DNA of 59,462 bases from an uncultured Clostridia bacterium. Lineage in GTDB: Bacteria > Bacillota > Clostridia > UBA1381. The stretch spans positions 1-59,462 of the forward strand of contig CAKSSN010000017.1 in the NCBI GenBank assembly GCA_934489015.1. Reading direction: 5' to 3'. The notes under the pieces were generated by a model, which was not told where the DNA came from, made no database searches, and saw only the letters and a program-made list of their open reading frames with translations. Shown piece by piece: positions 50,168-58,482 of this stretch (its first letter is position 1; every line of letters starts with the position of its first letter). The translations under genes were made by a program, and so were the position numbers.

Positions 50168-53100
50168 TTATTTTGTAATATTTACGGTTTGAGTTGCCTC
50201 GTCCCATTTGACATCTGCGCCGAGTTTTTCCGATACAAAGCGTATAGGCAGATATGTACGGTCATTTTCTATAAATGACGGGGAATCAAGGTCGATTTTC
50301 TCGCCGTTTACGGTTGCAAAATCTTCGCCGATTACAAGAGAAATATCAATATTTTCGGCAGTGATTTTAACCGTCTGGCTTTCTTCAATCCAATCAACCT
50401 TTGCGCCGAGAGCCTCTGCTATAAAGCGTATCGGAAGCATTGTTCTGTCATTTACAATTTTAGGCGCAACATCGTTTGAAACGGTCTTTCCGTCAATGGT
50501 TGCATCTTTTTGACCGATAGTAAGAATTATGCTTGTTTTTGCCTTTTCAACCCACTTTGCATAAAGTGTAATTGACTTTGTAATTTTTGTGTTAAAGTCA
50601 AATTTGTTTGCAAAATTCTTGTTCGTGTACCAGCCGTCAAATACAAATCCGTCCTTTACGGGAACTGTCGGAGCGGTGATAACACTGTTTCTGCTTACGC
50701 TTACCGATTTGATTGCCAGAGCACCGTTTGTTTCAAACTTAACCGTAAGGCTCGATGAGCCGCCTCCGCCTCCGCCGCTGCGTGAAGGTGTCGGGTCCGC
50801 ATCCTTTGCTATAAGCTGATATGCGGAAAATTTCTTTGCGTGAATAATAATTGTGTTATCCTTAACTTCAATATACTCACCGTCAGCATTTTTGCTTGTT
50901 GTAAGGGCGTCTACCGCGCCGTTATGCTCACGCAGGACAATATATTCGGCCTTGCCTTGAATTTCCGACGGAATATCAACTGTAAAGGTCAGAAGATTTT
51001 CAGTTTCGGTTATCGGAGTGAAGTTTTCGTCCTTGCCCTTTGAAATGTCGATATTTATTATAAGCGACGCCGTGTATTTTGAATACTTGTTTACGAGCTC
51101 TGTCTGAATATTTGCATTTTCCTCCGCAGCGGCAATCTCGGCTTTTACGCTTATACCGTCTGCCTTTTCCTCATCCGTAAGAATGGTATCAAGTTGTTCG
51201 CTGTCTGCATTTTTTGCAAATATCGCGTTTGCCGCAACATCGCTATCCGGCATAATCTCAGGTATATCCCATTCAAGGAAGGTATAACCCTCTTTTGATG
51301 CAATTTTGTCCGTTGCAGTGATTTTTGCACCGCAGCCAACTGTCGCCTCATCTATTATTGTATCGCCCGAAACATAGGTTATTTTGTGCTTGTTGTTAAA
51401 TATGATTTTATGAGTTTTTTCTATCTCATAACTGTCATTTTTAAATGTAATGCTGATTGTTTTTTCGCCGTCTGCACTGTCCAGAACAAAATCAATGTCG
51501 TTGCTGTCAATGTTCTTGTATTCGCCGTCGTTTATCTTATACTGCTTAAAATCATTCTTCGCATAATCGTTAAGGCTGATTTTAACATTTTTATCGGTGG
51601 TTTCGGCAGCACCGTTGTTTATTGCAAAATCAGGGTCGATTGATATAAATGTGCAGTTATGTGTTTCGGCATATGCCTTGACTCTCGAATCCGAATATCC
51701 GTACAAGTTCAAACCCATTTCGTAGTCATTTTTGTCATCTGTAACATTCAATGCTATGTCTTTATTCAAGAAAGTTACCGCTTGCAGATATGAACATTTT
51801 ATAAATGACCAATCCATATTTACCGATGCCACGCTTGCCGGAATTACAACATTTCTTACGCTGCTGCCCTTCATAAATGCCTTGCCGATTGTTTTGAGCG
51901 TTGACGGAAGTGTAATTTCCTCGGCATTGTAGAGTTCATACAGAACATAGTCGCCAAGCTCTGTAATGCCCTCGCCGACAACAACCTTTTTAATCATCAC
52001 GGCCTTTTCTCTGTCAGTCATATATTCAAGAACATGGTCTGCCTGTTCATTACCGCTTCCGCCTGTTACACTTGCACTGCCCGTACCGCTGATGTAAAGA
52101 GTTCCGTCCTTTGAAAGCGACCATTTTGCTTTGTCGTTCGCACTGAATGTACCTGTTGCAACAGGCGGTTCAACAACAAATTTTGCATTTACGGTTATAT
52201 CCTTGTCCGGCATTATTTCGGGGAGGTTTTCCCAACCGTCAAATGCATAGCCCTCTTTTACCGGCAGATTTTTGAGTTCGGGTATTGCATCGCCGCAGCC
52301 GACAAGAATGTTATAAAACTCTTTGCCGTCCGCCATATAGATAACCTTGTGAAGATTGTTAAGTTTAATTGTTTTTACGACGGTTTTTGTCTTTGAAAGG
52401 TCATCGTTTGCAAAGGTTACGGAAACACTCTGCTCGCCGTGCTTGCTGTCCAAAGTATACGAAATCGGTGAAGATGTGATTTTCTTATAAGAGCCGCCGC
52501 CGATGCTGTACTTTGTGTAGCCCTCTGCATTTAATTTAAGCGACACGGTTTTGCTGTTTGTTTCAGCCGCGCCGTCATTGATTGTAAAGTCAGCCTTGTA
52601 AACCTTGCCGTCTTTTACAATATCGTATGTGGTGTAAATGCCCGAAATTATGTCCTTATATGCGTTCATACAAAGTTTTATATTGTCGTCTTCAATACCG
52701 AAAAGCTCTGTATCGTAAATTTTATATTTTTTATCGGTTATTGTTTCGCTGCCGCGACTTCTTACGTGATTTTTAATCACACCATTTAATGTTGCAATCC
52801 ATTCACCGTCTTCAAGATTGGTTGAAATTGAGCCTTCAAAAAGACTTCCCATAGGACCGATTTCAAAAGTATAGCCGCCGTCTTCGGTGTTGTCTCTCAA
52901 TGTGCCTGCCTTATATAAAAGCGCTGCAAATTTCTCGTATGTGATTTTGTCATCGCTTTCAAGCCCGTTTACGGTGATATTCAATTTTAAGAATTCTTCA
53001 TCCTGGAGTATGCACGTTTTTATGATTGCGCTTTGTATTTCGCCATAGGTCAATGTGTCGTTTGCACCGAATTTCGTTTCGCTTTTCGGCGTAATCCAAC

Positions 53101-54133
53101 CGCAATCAACCGCATAATTTGCACAGCCGTTTTCATATGTGCCGACTGTTAAATCGCTGTACCGTGCTTCGTCTTTTTTTATATAAAGACCTGATTCTCT
53201 GCTTGCCACCATTGCTTTTGCAAAATCTATTTTTGTTACATATTCGTCTAATTTTGAATATATCTGCGGAATGATATTGCAGTCGCTCATTATTTTAACT
53301 TCGTCTACATATGACGGAGCGGTGCGGTAGTTCTCACTTCCGGTTCTGATGTCCATAAACTTAAAATCACTGTCATAAGTTCCCTCAATCGCATTGTGAA
53401 CGGTTGAATTCTTCGGTGCAAAGACCACTATATAATGACTTGAATCGCAAAAAATATTGTCTTCCGTATTAAAATTATCATTGTTGATATATATGTATTT
53501 AAGAGACGGGAAATTATAGAATCCCATTAATTCATCAAATGCCGTAATACCGCTTTCAAAAATAATTGTTTCAACATCATCTGTATTTACATCGTAAGGT
53601 TTATCGGCAGTGCCGTTTCCGAAAAATGTGAGAGTACCGTTTGAGAAAGCCCAGTAAGCACCGCCGTCGCACCTTCCGCCGAAACCGGCATTTACATTCT
53701 TTATATTAGCCTTTGCATCCACAACGGTAATATCGCTGTCGCCATAGTTTTCTTCGTCCTTAGATACTACTAAGAAACCTATAAGCATTTCGCAGTCCGA
53801 AACACCCATATCCTCTTTCCAGTCGGCAAATGTATCTTCAATATCTCCCTTTAAAAACTCGGGTTTAAAGGAAAAAAAGTTTGGGATTGAAAGAAGAATT
53901 TTTCCGTTAACATTTCCTCCGACGCATACTGTGTATTCGTATGCGTTTGTGTCGGATGGAACTTTTGCGTCAAACGTATACACATAGTCTTCATAACCCT
54001 CATCATACGCAAGTTTAACATTTGTCGGCGTGCCGAGCTTTGTTTTGCACGAGGCAAAAACCAAGCCTGTCATCACCTGCATAAGCATAATTACCGACAG
54101 TATTATGCTTATGACTTTGTTTGTTCTTTTCAT
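50168..54133 (-). CDS. Large secreted protein with LRR_5, InlB-type repeats and copper-amine-oxidase-N domain
   Basis: The 1321-residue exported protein has a signal peptide (1-27, GLVFA). A divergent SLH-like region lies near 290-405. A 135-residue module is duplicated at about 519-655 and 838-970, each ending in a KEGYAF.GW..PEIMPD-type InlB/Flg_new repeat. BspA-like LRR_5 sequence lies between the copies (about 660-835). A Gly-rich linker near 1115 precedes another Flg_new repeat (GFVFDGWYTNKNF). Last comes a copper-amine-oxidase-N type domain (about 1195-1320) with two NDRTMLPIRF / NDRTYLPIRF units. GAAAGGATG precedes the ATG. It probably binds surfaces or polymers; no catalytic domain is seen. 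Confidence 0.75.
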   Translation of the reverse strand: MKRTNKVISIILSVIMLMQVMTGLVFASCKTKLGTPTNVKLAYDEGYEDYVYTFDAKVPSDTNAYEYTVCVGGNVNGKILLSIPNFFSFKPEFLKGDIEDTFADWKEDMGVSDCEMLIGFLVVSKDEENYGDSDITVVDAKANIKNVNAGFGGRCDGGAYWAFSNGTLTFFGNGTADKPYDVNTDDVETIIFESGITAFDELMGFYNFPSLKYIYINNDNFNTEDNIFCDSSHYIVVFAPKNSTVHNAIEGTYDSDFKFMDIRTGSENYRTAPSYVDEVKIMSDCNIIPQIYSKLDEYVTKIDFAKAMVASRESGLYIKKDEARYSDLTVGTYENGCANYAVDCGWITPKSETKFGANDTLTYGEIQSAIIKTCILQDEEFLKLNITVNGLESDDKITYEKFAALLYKAGTLRDNTEDGGYTFEIGPMGSLFEGSISTNLEDGEWIATLNGVIKNHVRSRGSETITDKKYKIYDTELFGIEDDNIKLCMNAYKDIISGIYTTYDIVKDGKVYKADFTINDGAAETNSKTVSLKLNAEGYTKYSIGGGSYKKITSSPISYTLDSKHGEQSVSVTFANDDLSKTKTVVKTIKLNNLHKVIYMADGKEFYNILVGCGDAIPELKNLPVKEGYAFDGWENLPEIMPDKDITVNAKFVVEPPVATGTFSANDKAKWSLSKDGTLYISGTGSASVTGGSGNEQADHVLEYMTDREKAVMIKKVVVGEGITELGDYVLYELYNAEEITLPSTLKTIGKAFMKGSSVRNVVIPASVASVNMDWSFIKCSYLQAVTFLNKDIALNVTDDKNDYEMGLNLYGYSDSRVKAYAETHNCTFISIDPDFAINNGAAETTDKNVKISLNDYAKNDFKQYKINDGEYKNIDSNDIDFVLDSADGEKTISITFKNDSYEIEKTHKIIFNNKHKITYVSGDTIIDEATVGCGAKITATDKIASKEGYTFLEWDIPEIMPDSDVAANAIFAKNADSEQLDTILTDEEKADGISVKAEIAAAEENANIQTELVNKYSKYTASLIINIDISKGKDENFTPITETENLLTFTVDIPSEIQGKAEYIVLREHNGAVDALTTSKNADGEYIEVKDNTIIIHAKKFSAYQLIAKDADPTPSRSGGGGGGSSSLTVKFETNGALAIKSVSVSRNSVITAPTVPVKDGFVFDGWYTNKNFANKFDFNTKITKSITLYAKWVEKAKTSIILTIGQKDATIDGKTVSNDVAPKIVNDRTMLPIRFIAEALGAKVDWIEESQTVKITAENIDISLVIGEDFATVNGEKIDLDSPSFIENDRTYLPIRFVSEKLGADVKWDEATQTVNITK

Positions 54134-54187
54134 AAAAACATCCTTTCATAATGTATTATTTTATATTAACCGCCACAGCGGAAAATA
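54134..54187 (-). promoter_or_regulatory. Leader of the 1321-residue gene, copy of the leader at 55343
   Basis: On the minus strand, CCGC-TGTG-GCGG forms a small hairpin. It is followed by TTAATATAAAA, AATACAT and GAAAGGATG before the ATG. The region is nearly identical to that before the neighbouring 384-residue gene, where the hairpin reads CCGC-TATG-GTGG, so pairing is kept by a G-T pair. Confidence 0.5.
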
Positions 54188-55342
54188 TTACTTTTTGGTA
54201 ATTGTTATAGTTTGAGTTGCATCATCCCACTTGACATCTGCACCGAGCTTTTCAGCCACAAATCTAAGCGGAAGATAAGTTCTGTCGTTTTCTACAAATG
54301 CGGGCGAGTCGAGTTCAACATCTTCGGTTTTCTGATTATAAACGGCTATTTTCTCTGTTACTTCCGCAGTTTTTTTGACGATTTCTACCGAAATATCCGT
54401 TTTGCGCGATTTGATTGATACCCTTTGCAAATACTCATCCCAATAGACTTTAGCGCCGAGATTTTCGGCAACAAAACGTATCGGGAGCATTGTTCTGTCA
54501 TTTACAATCTTCGGCGCAACATCGTTTGTAACCGTTTCGCCGTTTACGATTGCATTTACATCACCTATTGTAAGAACAATAACCGTAGGCGGCGTTATAT
54601 CTTTACTTGCTTTCTCTGCCTTTACATCATTTTCCGAAACTGCGGAAATAATTGCATCATCCTTTACGAACAGCAAATAATCGTCCCCGCTCTCTAAATT
54701 TTCATCGGAAATGCTGAGTTTAACATTCTCAACACTTTTTCCGGATTGATTTTCCTGATTATAAAGCTTTCCGCTGACGGTTGCTTCATCACCGGAAACG
54801 CTGACGCTTCCCTCATATTTTGCATATCCTTTTACATAGAGCAGACCGCCGTGCACATCATCGTAACTGTCTCTGTGTGTCTGTCCGGTCCAATCCACAC
54901 GGTATCCGCCGCTGTACACCCTGAAATAGCCGTTCAGAACATTATAAACAATCTTTGCAAGCTGCGCATACGAAACATACGAGTCAAGACTTAATTCAAC
55001 ACCGCTGCGCAATTCAACTATCAGACCGGAAAGAGAAGATCCGTTCGGCATCATCTTGTCAGCGAGTGCATTGCATATTTGCTCCAAACTCATAATAGTG
55101 TCATCGCCCTTGTTGTATGCAGTTTCAAAGAGATTCTCGCACACTCTGTTAAAATCAGCTTTTGAAACAGCCTTATCTGCATTTTCATACACGTCCGGCA
55201 TAATTCCCATATCATAGCACACCTTTGCGGCATTCGGACATTCAATGCTTTCGCCTTCTCCCTCTGCCGCCATGCACGGCACAATCTGCATAAGCATAAA
55301 GATTGAAATTATTATGCTTATGACTTTGCTTGTTCTTTTCAT
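54188..55342 (-). CDS. Secreted copper-amine-oxidase-N domain protein
   Basis: The 384-residue protein has a signal peptide almost identical at its start to that of the 1321-residue neighbour (MKRTSKVISIIIS), cleaved near MAAEG. A divergent SLH-like helical region covers about 35-140 (KADFNRVCENLFETAY, YAQLAKIVYNVL). A short beta segment is followed by the C-terminal copper-amine-oxidase-N type domain (about 250-384) with NDRTMLPIRFVAENLGAKVYW and NDRTYLPLRFVAEKLGADVKW. Despite the name, such domains are common non-enzymatic modules of clostridial envelope proteins. The two genes appear to be a tandem duplication with later loss or gain of the middle modules. Confidence 0.78.
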   Translation of the reverse strand: MKRTSKVISIIISIFMLMQIVPCMAAEGEGESIECPNAAKVCYDMGIMPDVYENADKAVSKADFNRVCENLFETAYNKGDDTIMSLEQICNALADKMMPNGSSLSGLIVELRSGVELSLDSYVSYAQLAKIVYNVLNGYFRVYSGGYRVDWTGQTHRDSYDDVHGGLLYVKGYAKYEGSVSVSGDEATVSGKLYNQENQSGKSVENVKLSISDENLESGDDYLLFVKDDAIISAVSENDVKAEKASKDITPPTVIVLTIGDVNAIVNGETVTNDVAPKIVNDRTMLPIRFVAENLGAKVYWDEYLQRVSIKSRKTDISVEIVKKTAEVTEKIAVYNQKTEDVELDSPAFVENDRTYLPLRFVAEKLGADVKWDDATQTITITKK

Positions 55343-55397
55343 AAAAACATCCTTTCATATATGTATTGTTTTATATTAACCACCATAGCGGAAAATA
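55343..55397 (-). promoter_or_regulatory. Leader of the 384-residue gene, paralogous to 54134-54187
   Basis: A minus-strand leader with a small CCGC/GTGG hairpin, TTAATATAAAA and GAAAGGATG. It has the same order and nearly the same bases as the leader of the downstream gene. Confidence 0.5.
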
Positions 55398-55877
55398 TCA
55401 CAGTTTGCAGTTATCAATAATTTTTGCATCCTGATAGTGCATTGTAAGTCCCTGAAGCATTAAAAATTGTTTCAGCTGTTTTTTCTTTTCTGTTGAAACA
55501 TTAGGACTTTCGTTGAATGTAATCCATATGCTGCGCAGTCTGTTCCACGCATTTGGGTGATTTTCGCAGCCGTATTGCTGAATATACGCAATAAGTTCAT
55601 CCGCCGATTGATCTGACGGCGATGCGGCAATTTCCGCAAAAAACCGATCTCTTTCCTTTCTCAACTGCATCAATGCTCCGACAAGTGCAAAAAATCCGAG
55701 AAAATATATAAGCCCTGTCAGAAAAAACAAGACAAATACTCCAACAATGTTTCGCTTTCTCAGCAAGCGCATATATAATTTTTTCAGCGGCTTATAAAGA
55801 AATACAACACATACAACGCCGAAAACAAGCGGCGTAAGTGCCATAAATGATACAAGACCCGATGCATTTTGTTCCAT
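55398..55877 (-). CDS. Small membrane protein of the sensor-kinase operon
   Basis: The 159-residue protein has two membrane helices (about 12-30, FMALTPLVFGVVCVVFLY, and 45-70, VGVFVLFFLTGLIYFLGFF) separated by a basic loop. The cytosolic or external C-terminal part is soluble (about 75-159). I recognise no family; it is not an AgrB peptidase. The frame opens at 55886, but the ATG at 55877 lies 10 bases after AAGGAG and clears the kinase stop by 5 bases, so I chose it. Its place between the kinase and two secreted proteins suggests a signalling accessory or an envelope role. Confidence 0.6.
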   Translation of the reverse strand: MEQNASGLVSFMALTPLVFGVVCVVFLYKPLKKLYMRLLRKRNIVGVFVLFFLTGLIYFLGFFALVGALMQLRKERDRFFAEIAASPSDQSADELIAYIQQYGCENHPNAWNRLRSIWITFNESPNVSTEKKKQLKQFLMLQGLTMHYQDAKIIDNCKL

Positions 55878-55882
55878 AATAA

Positions 55883-57232
55883 TCATTCTCCTTTTATAAT
55901 TGTCAAATCCTGCACAAACAGGTTATTTTTTATCTCTGTATTTATCAGTATTTCGGGGTGGGTATCAATCAGCTTTTTCACAATCGGCAGTCCCTGTCCC
56001 CGATTTTTGCCCTTTGATGAATATCCCTTTTTCCATATCTTCGACATATCAATCTCGCCCGAAAATCCGTTGCAGAGCGTTATGCTGTACTGATTGTCAT
56101 TTTTCAGCATAACAAGCGATATGACCTTGTTGTCGCTCACAGATGCCGCCTCAACCGCATTGTCAAGCAGATTTCCGATGATTCGGCACAAATCAAGCGT
56201 CGGAACAGAGGTTATATCAACCTCTGAAAATATCGTAATTTCCACATTGATACCGACGGACATTGCTTCGTTCAGCTTTGCATTGATAAGACTTTTCAGC
56301 GGCAGCTGTTTAATTTTTTTTGTTGCAAGATAAATATTCTTTGAGATTTTTTCAAGCGTTTCACTCTTCAAAATCTCTTCGCCGAAATATTGTTCCAGCT
56401 CATCAAACCGCTTTTCCTCAACAAAATCACGCATAGACAAAATCATATTTTTATAGTCGTGCCGTGATTTTTGCATTTCATCAAGCAGGTTTTCTATCGC
56501 TGCGGTATAGTTTTTCAATGTTTCAACCTCGTCTTGCTTTGTGATAAGGTCAACCTCGTTTTTCAAAAGACCTTGCAGCATCGACATTGTAAGCATCATC
56601 AAAATCGAATACATCGCCACCAAAAACAATGCTCCCGCATAAAAAGCATAATTCCCGTACTCAATCTGCACTCGTGTTGAAATTACGATAAACAGCGTGT
56701 CCGTAATGCTCAAAAGCACATAGAGCATACCGAACAGTTTCGGATTAAGTACCAGAAAATCAAGACTTTTTATAATTGACACCGCTTTTTCGGATATGTA
56801 CTTTATATTCCGATACTTTTCATAAAACCACATTGCCGCAAACGCCGTGATATTCAAAAACACCATTGCATACAGCATCGAATAAAAGCACCTAAGTCCA
56901 TATGTAAAGCATTCTCTTGCGAATATATACACCGCCGAAAAATATATCAGCATCATCACTCGATGGAAAAACGCTATTATCATTGCGCTTGCAAGCGAGG
57001 TTATTTTGTTTTCGTTAAGTATCAGCCCGCAAAGTACGCTTGCCAAAAAAACAAATGCCACGATCGAGATATAATGCGGCAGAGTAATATTCAAAATAAA
57101 ATTCACAATCGGTGTCAGTGCAACAAATATCACAAAGCGTGTCCGTTCGGCATTTTCACGGCGATACAGCGCAATTCCGACAATAAGCGCAGACAGCGCC
57201 GTAAACAATGCGCTAAATATTTCCACCCACAA
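55883..57232 (-). CDS. GHKL sensor histidine kinase, AgrC-like
   Basis: The 449-residue kinase has about six or seven N-terminal membrane helices (residues 1-230), the AgrC-type sensor arrangement. A dimerisation helix with the phosphoacceptor motif SRHDYKNMI (near 258-266) follows. The GHKL ATP-binding domain has N-box RIIGNLLDNAVEAA (near 352-365) and G-box KGKNRGQGLPIVKKL (near 410-424). It starts with TTG at 57232 inside the end of the regulator gene (20-base overlap), with GGAG 10 bases before it. No AgrB/AgrD pair is present, so the signal is unknown. It probably phosphorylates the adjacent LytTR regulator. Confidence 0.9.
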   Translation of the reverse strand: MWVEIFSALFTALSALIVGIALYRRENAERTRFVIFVALTPIVNFILNITLPHYISIVAFVFLASVLCGLILNENKITSLASAMIIAFFHRVMMLIYFSAVYIFARECFTYGLRCFYSMLYAMVFLNITAFAAMWFYEKYRNIKYISEKAVSIIKSLDFLVLNPKLFGMLYVLLSITDTLFIVISTRVQIEYGNYAFYAGALFLVAMYSILMMLTMSMLQGLLKNEVDLITKQDEVETLKNYTAAIENLLDEMQKSRHDYKNMILSMRDFVEEKRFDELEQYFGEEILKSETLEKISKNIYLATKKIKQLPLKSLINAKLNEAMSVGINVEITIFSEVDITSVPTLDLCRIIGNLLDNAVEAASVSDNKVISLVMLKNDNQYSITLCNGFSGEIDMSKIWKKGYSSKGKNRGQGLPIVKKLIDTHPEILINTEIKNNLFVQDLTIIKGE

Positions 57233-57962
57233 TAGTCATCAGCTCCTTTATCTTCCGCAGTGAGAGCGGGCAGCTGTTGCCGCCTGACAAGTCTAAATGC
57301 GCATCACTCCGCTGGGTATGTATTTTCAGTATTTTTTCCGTATTGACGATTATTGCCCTGTGGCACCTGAAAAACCGTCCGTCAAGCTCTTTTGCGATTT
57401 CTTTAAGCGGAGTATAGCTTTCGATCGTCCTGCTCGGCGTATGTATTATGATTTTCCTGCCGATACTGTCGGTTTCGATATAAATTATATCACTTAGTAT
57501 TACAGGAAAATAGTCAAGCCCCGATTTAATCATAATATGCTTATCTTCATTTTTGATAACCGAACTTTCTTTAATTATCGTATCAAAACACTCTGTCAGA
57601 CGCTTTTTTAATTGCATATCCGTTTTATCTATAAAATCAAGTATTTTCAGCTTATAAGACAGCGCCGTCATACTAAGCTCCGTGTGCGAGGTTATGAAAA
57701 TAATATATCCGAGATAATCGTATTCCCGTATTTTCTGCGCAAGATTAAGTCCGTTTACGTTTTCCGCAAGCTCTATATCCAAAAGATAAATGTTTCTGCA
57801 CTTATCCGATGCTCCCGCATATTCCAAAGCCTTTAAAAAGTCACTCTGTATTTGATGACAGTCAAATTCAAATTCACGCCCTTCAAAATACTCTATCACG
57901 ACAGACGCTATCTTAATCAGCGTTGATTTTACATCTTCGCAGATGATTATATTAAATTTCAT
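57213..57962 (-). CDS. LytTR-family response regulator (AgrA-like)
   Basis: The 249-residue regulator has an N-terminal receiver domain (ICEDVKSTL acidic pair near 8-9, phosphoacceptor aspartate in IYLLDIEL near 62). The C-terminal LytTR DNA-binding domain (about 140-245) contains IIYIETDSIGRKIIIHT, FFRCHRAIIVNTEKI and the final LSLRKIKELM. LytTR proteins bind pairs of 9-10-bp direct repeats spaced by two DNA turns; such a repeat lies just upstream at 58032-58062. GGAGGT precedes the ATG. It is the first gene of the minus-strand operon and overlaps the kinase gene. Confidence 0.92.
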   Translation of the reverse strand: MKFNIIICEDVKSTLIKIASVVIEYFEGREFEFDCHQIQSDFLKALEYAGASDKCRNIYLLDIELAENVNGLNLAQKIREYDYLGYIIFITSHTELSMTALSYKLKILDFIDKTDMQLKKRLTECFDTIIKESSVIKNEDKHIMIKSGLDYFPVILSDIIYIETDSIGRKIIIHTPSRTIESYTPLKEIAKELDGRFFRCHRAIIVNTEKILKIHTQRSDAHLDLSGGNSCPLSLRKIKELMTIVGGNI

Positions 57963-58031
57963 TTTATCCTACCTCCGGGTGCTTATATTATTTTATCTCA
58001 AAATATACTATATTTAAATACTTTTTGCGCC

Positions 58032-58062
58032 AATGATACAATTTAAGGCGTGAATGATACAA
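58032..58062 (-). promoter_or_regulatory. Direct-repeat operator, probably for the LytTR regulator
   Basis: AATGATACAA occurs exactly at 58032-58041 and 58053-58062, a 21-bp period (two helical turns), about 70-100 bases before the regulator start. On the minus strand it reads TTGTATCATT twice, directly upstream of a possible promoter (TTGGCG, 17 bases, TAGTAT). This is the layout expected for LytTR autoactivation. Confidence 0.55.
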
Positions 58063-58182
58063 AATTTATTATTTTTTGCTTTAGTCATATTATTTATGGT
58101 CAAAAACAGGTATACTAATTATAAATGCATACAATATATATGTATTATAACATAATTCGCACCAAAATGCAATCATATTGTT

Positions 58183-58234
58183 TACATTAGAGATATTTTT
58201 GATTGTCGATAGTGGGATAAATCTAATGTATAAT
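58183..58234 (+). promoter_or_regulatory. XRE-gene promoter with overlapping inverted repeat
   Basis: TACATTAGA (58183-58191) and its exact complement TCTAATGTA (58222-58230) flank 30 bases. The second arm overlaps the -10 box TATAAT (58229-58234). The -35 region is poor. This is consistent with autoregulation by the XRE protein. Confidence 0.45.
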
Positions 58235-58254
58235 TATATAGAGGTGTAATTGAA

Positions 58255-58482
58255 ATGAAAAATAAAAATTTTGATGTCTGGTTGGGAATAGGGCTTAACA
58301 TACTTCACTACCGTAAGGAACAGGGAATGACGCAAATTCAGCTCGCGGAAAAATGTAATATCAGCAGAACATATATGCAGAAAATTGAGACTGCCGCCTG
58401 CTCCTGTACGCTTGACACTTTGATTGAAATTGCGCAGGCTCTGAATATTCCGCTTAAAAAATTATTTGAATTTAGGGACTAA
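58255..58482 (+). CDS. XRE-family helix-turn-helix regulator
   Basis: The 75-residue single-domain Cro/CI-type DNA-binding protein has GLNILHYRKEQGMTQIQLAEKCNISRTYMQKIE, the helix-turn-helix being about residues 25-46. LDTLIEIAQALNIPLKKLFEF closes the five-helix bundle. GAGGTG lies 8 bases before the ATG. It is convergent with, and overlaps by 11 bases, the AbiEii-type toxin gene. It may regulate itself through the inverted repeat over its -10 box. Whether it acts as an antitoxin partner or is a leftover of a mobile element is unclear. Confidence 0.88.
   Translation: MKNKNFDVWLGIGLNILHYRKEQGMTQIQLAEKCNISRTYMQKIETAACSCTLDTLIEIAQALNIPLKKLFEFRD

Noticed and set aside
55869..57235. Plus-strand ORFs opposite the sensor kinase
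   Set aside because: They are antisense shadows; the minus-strand kinase motifs are complete.
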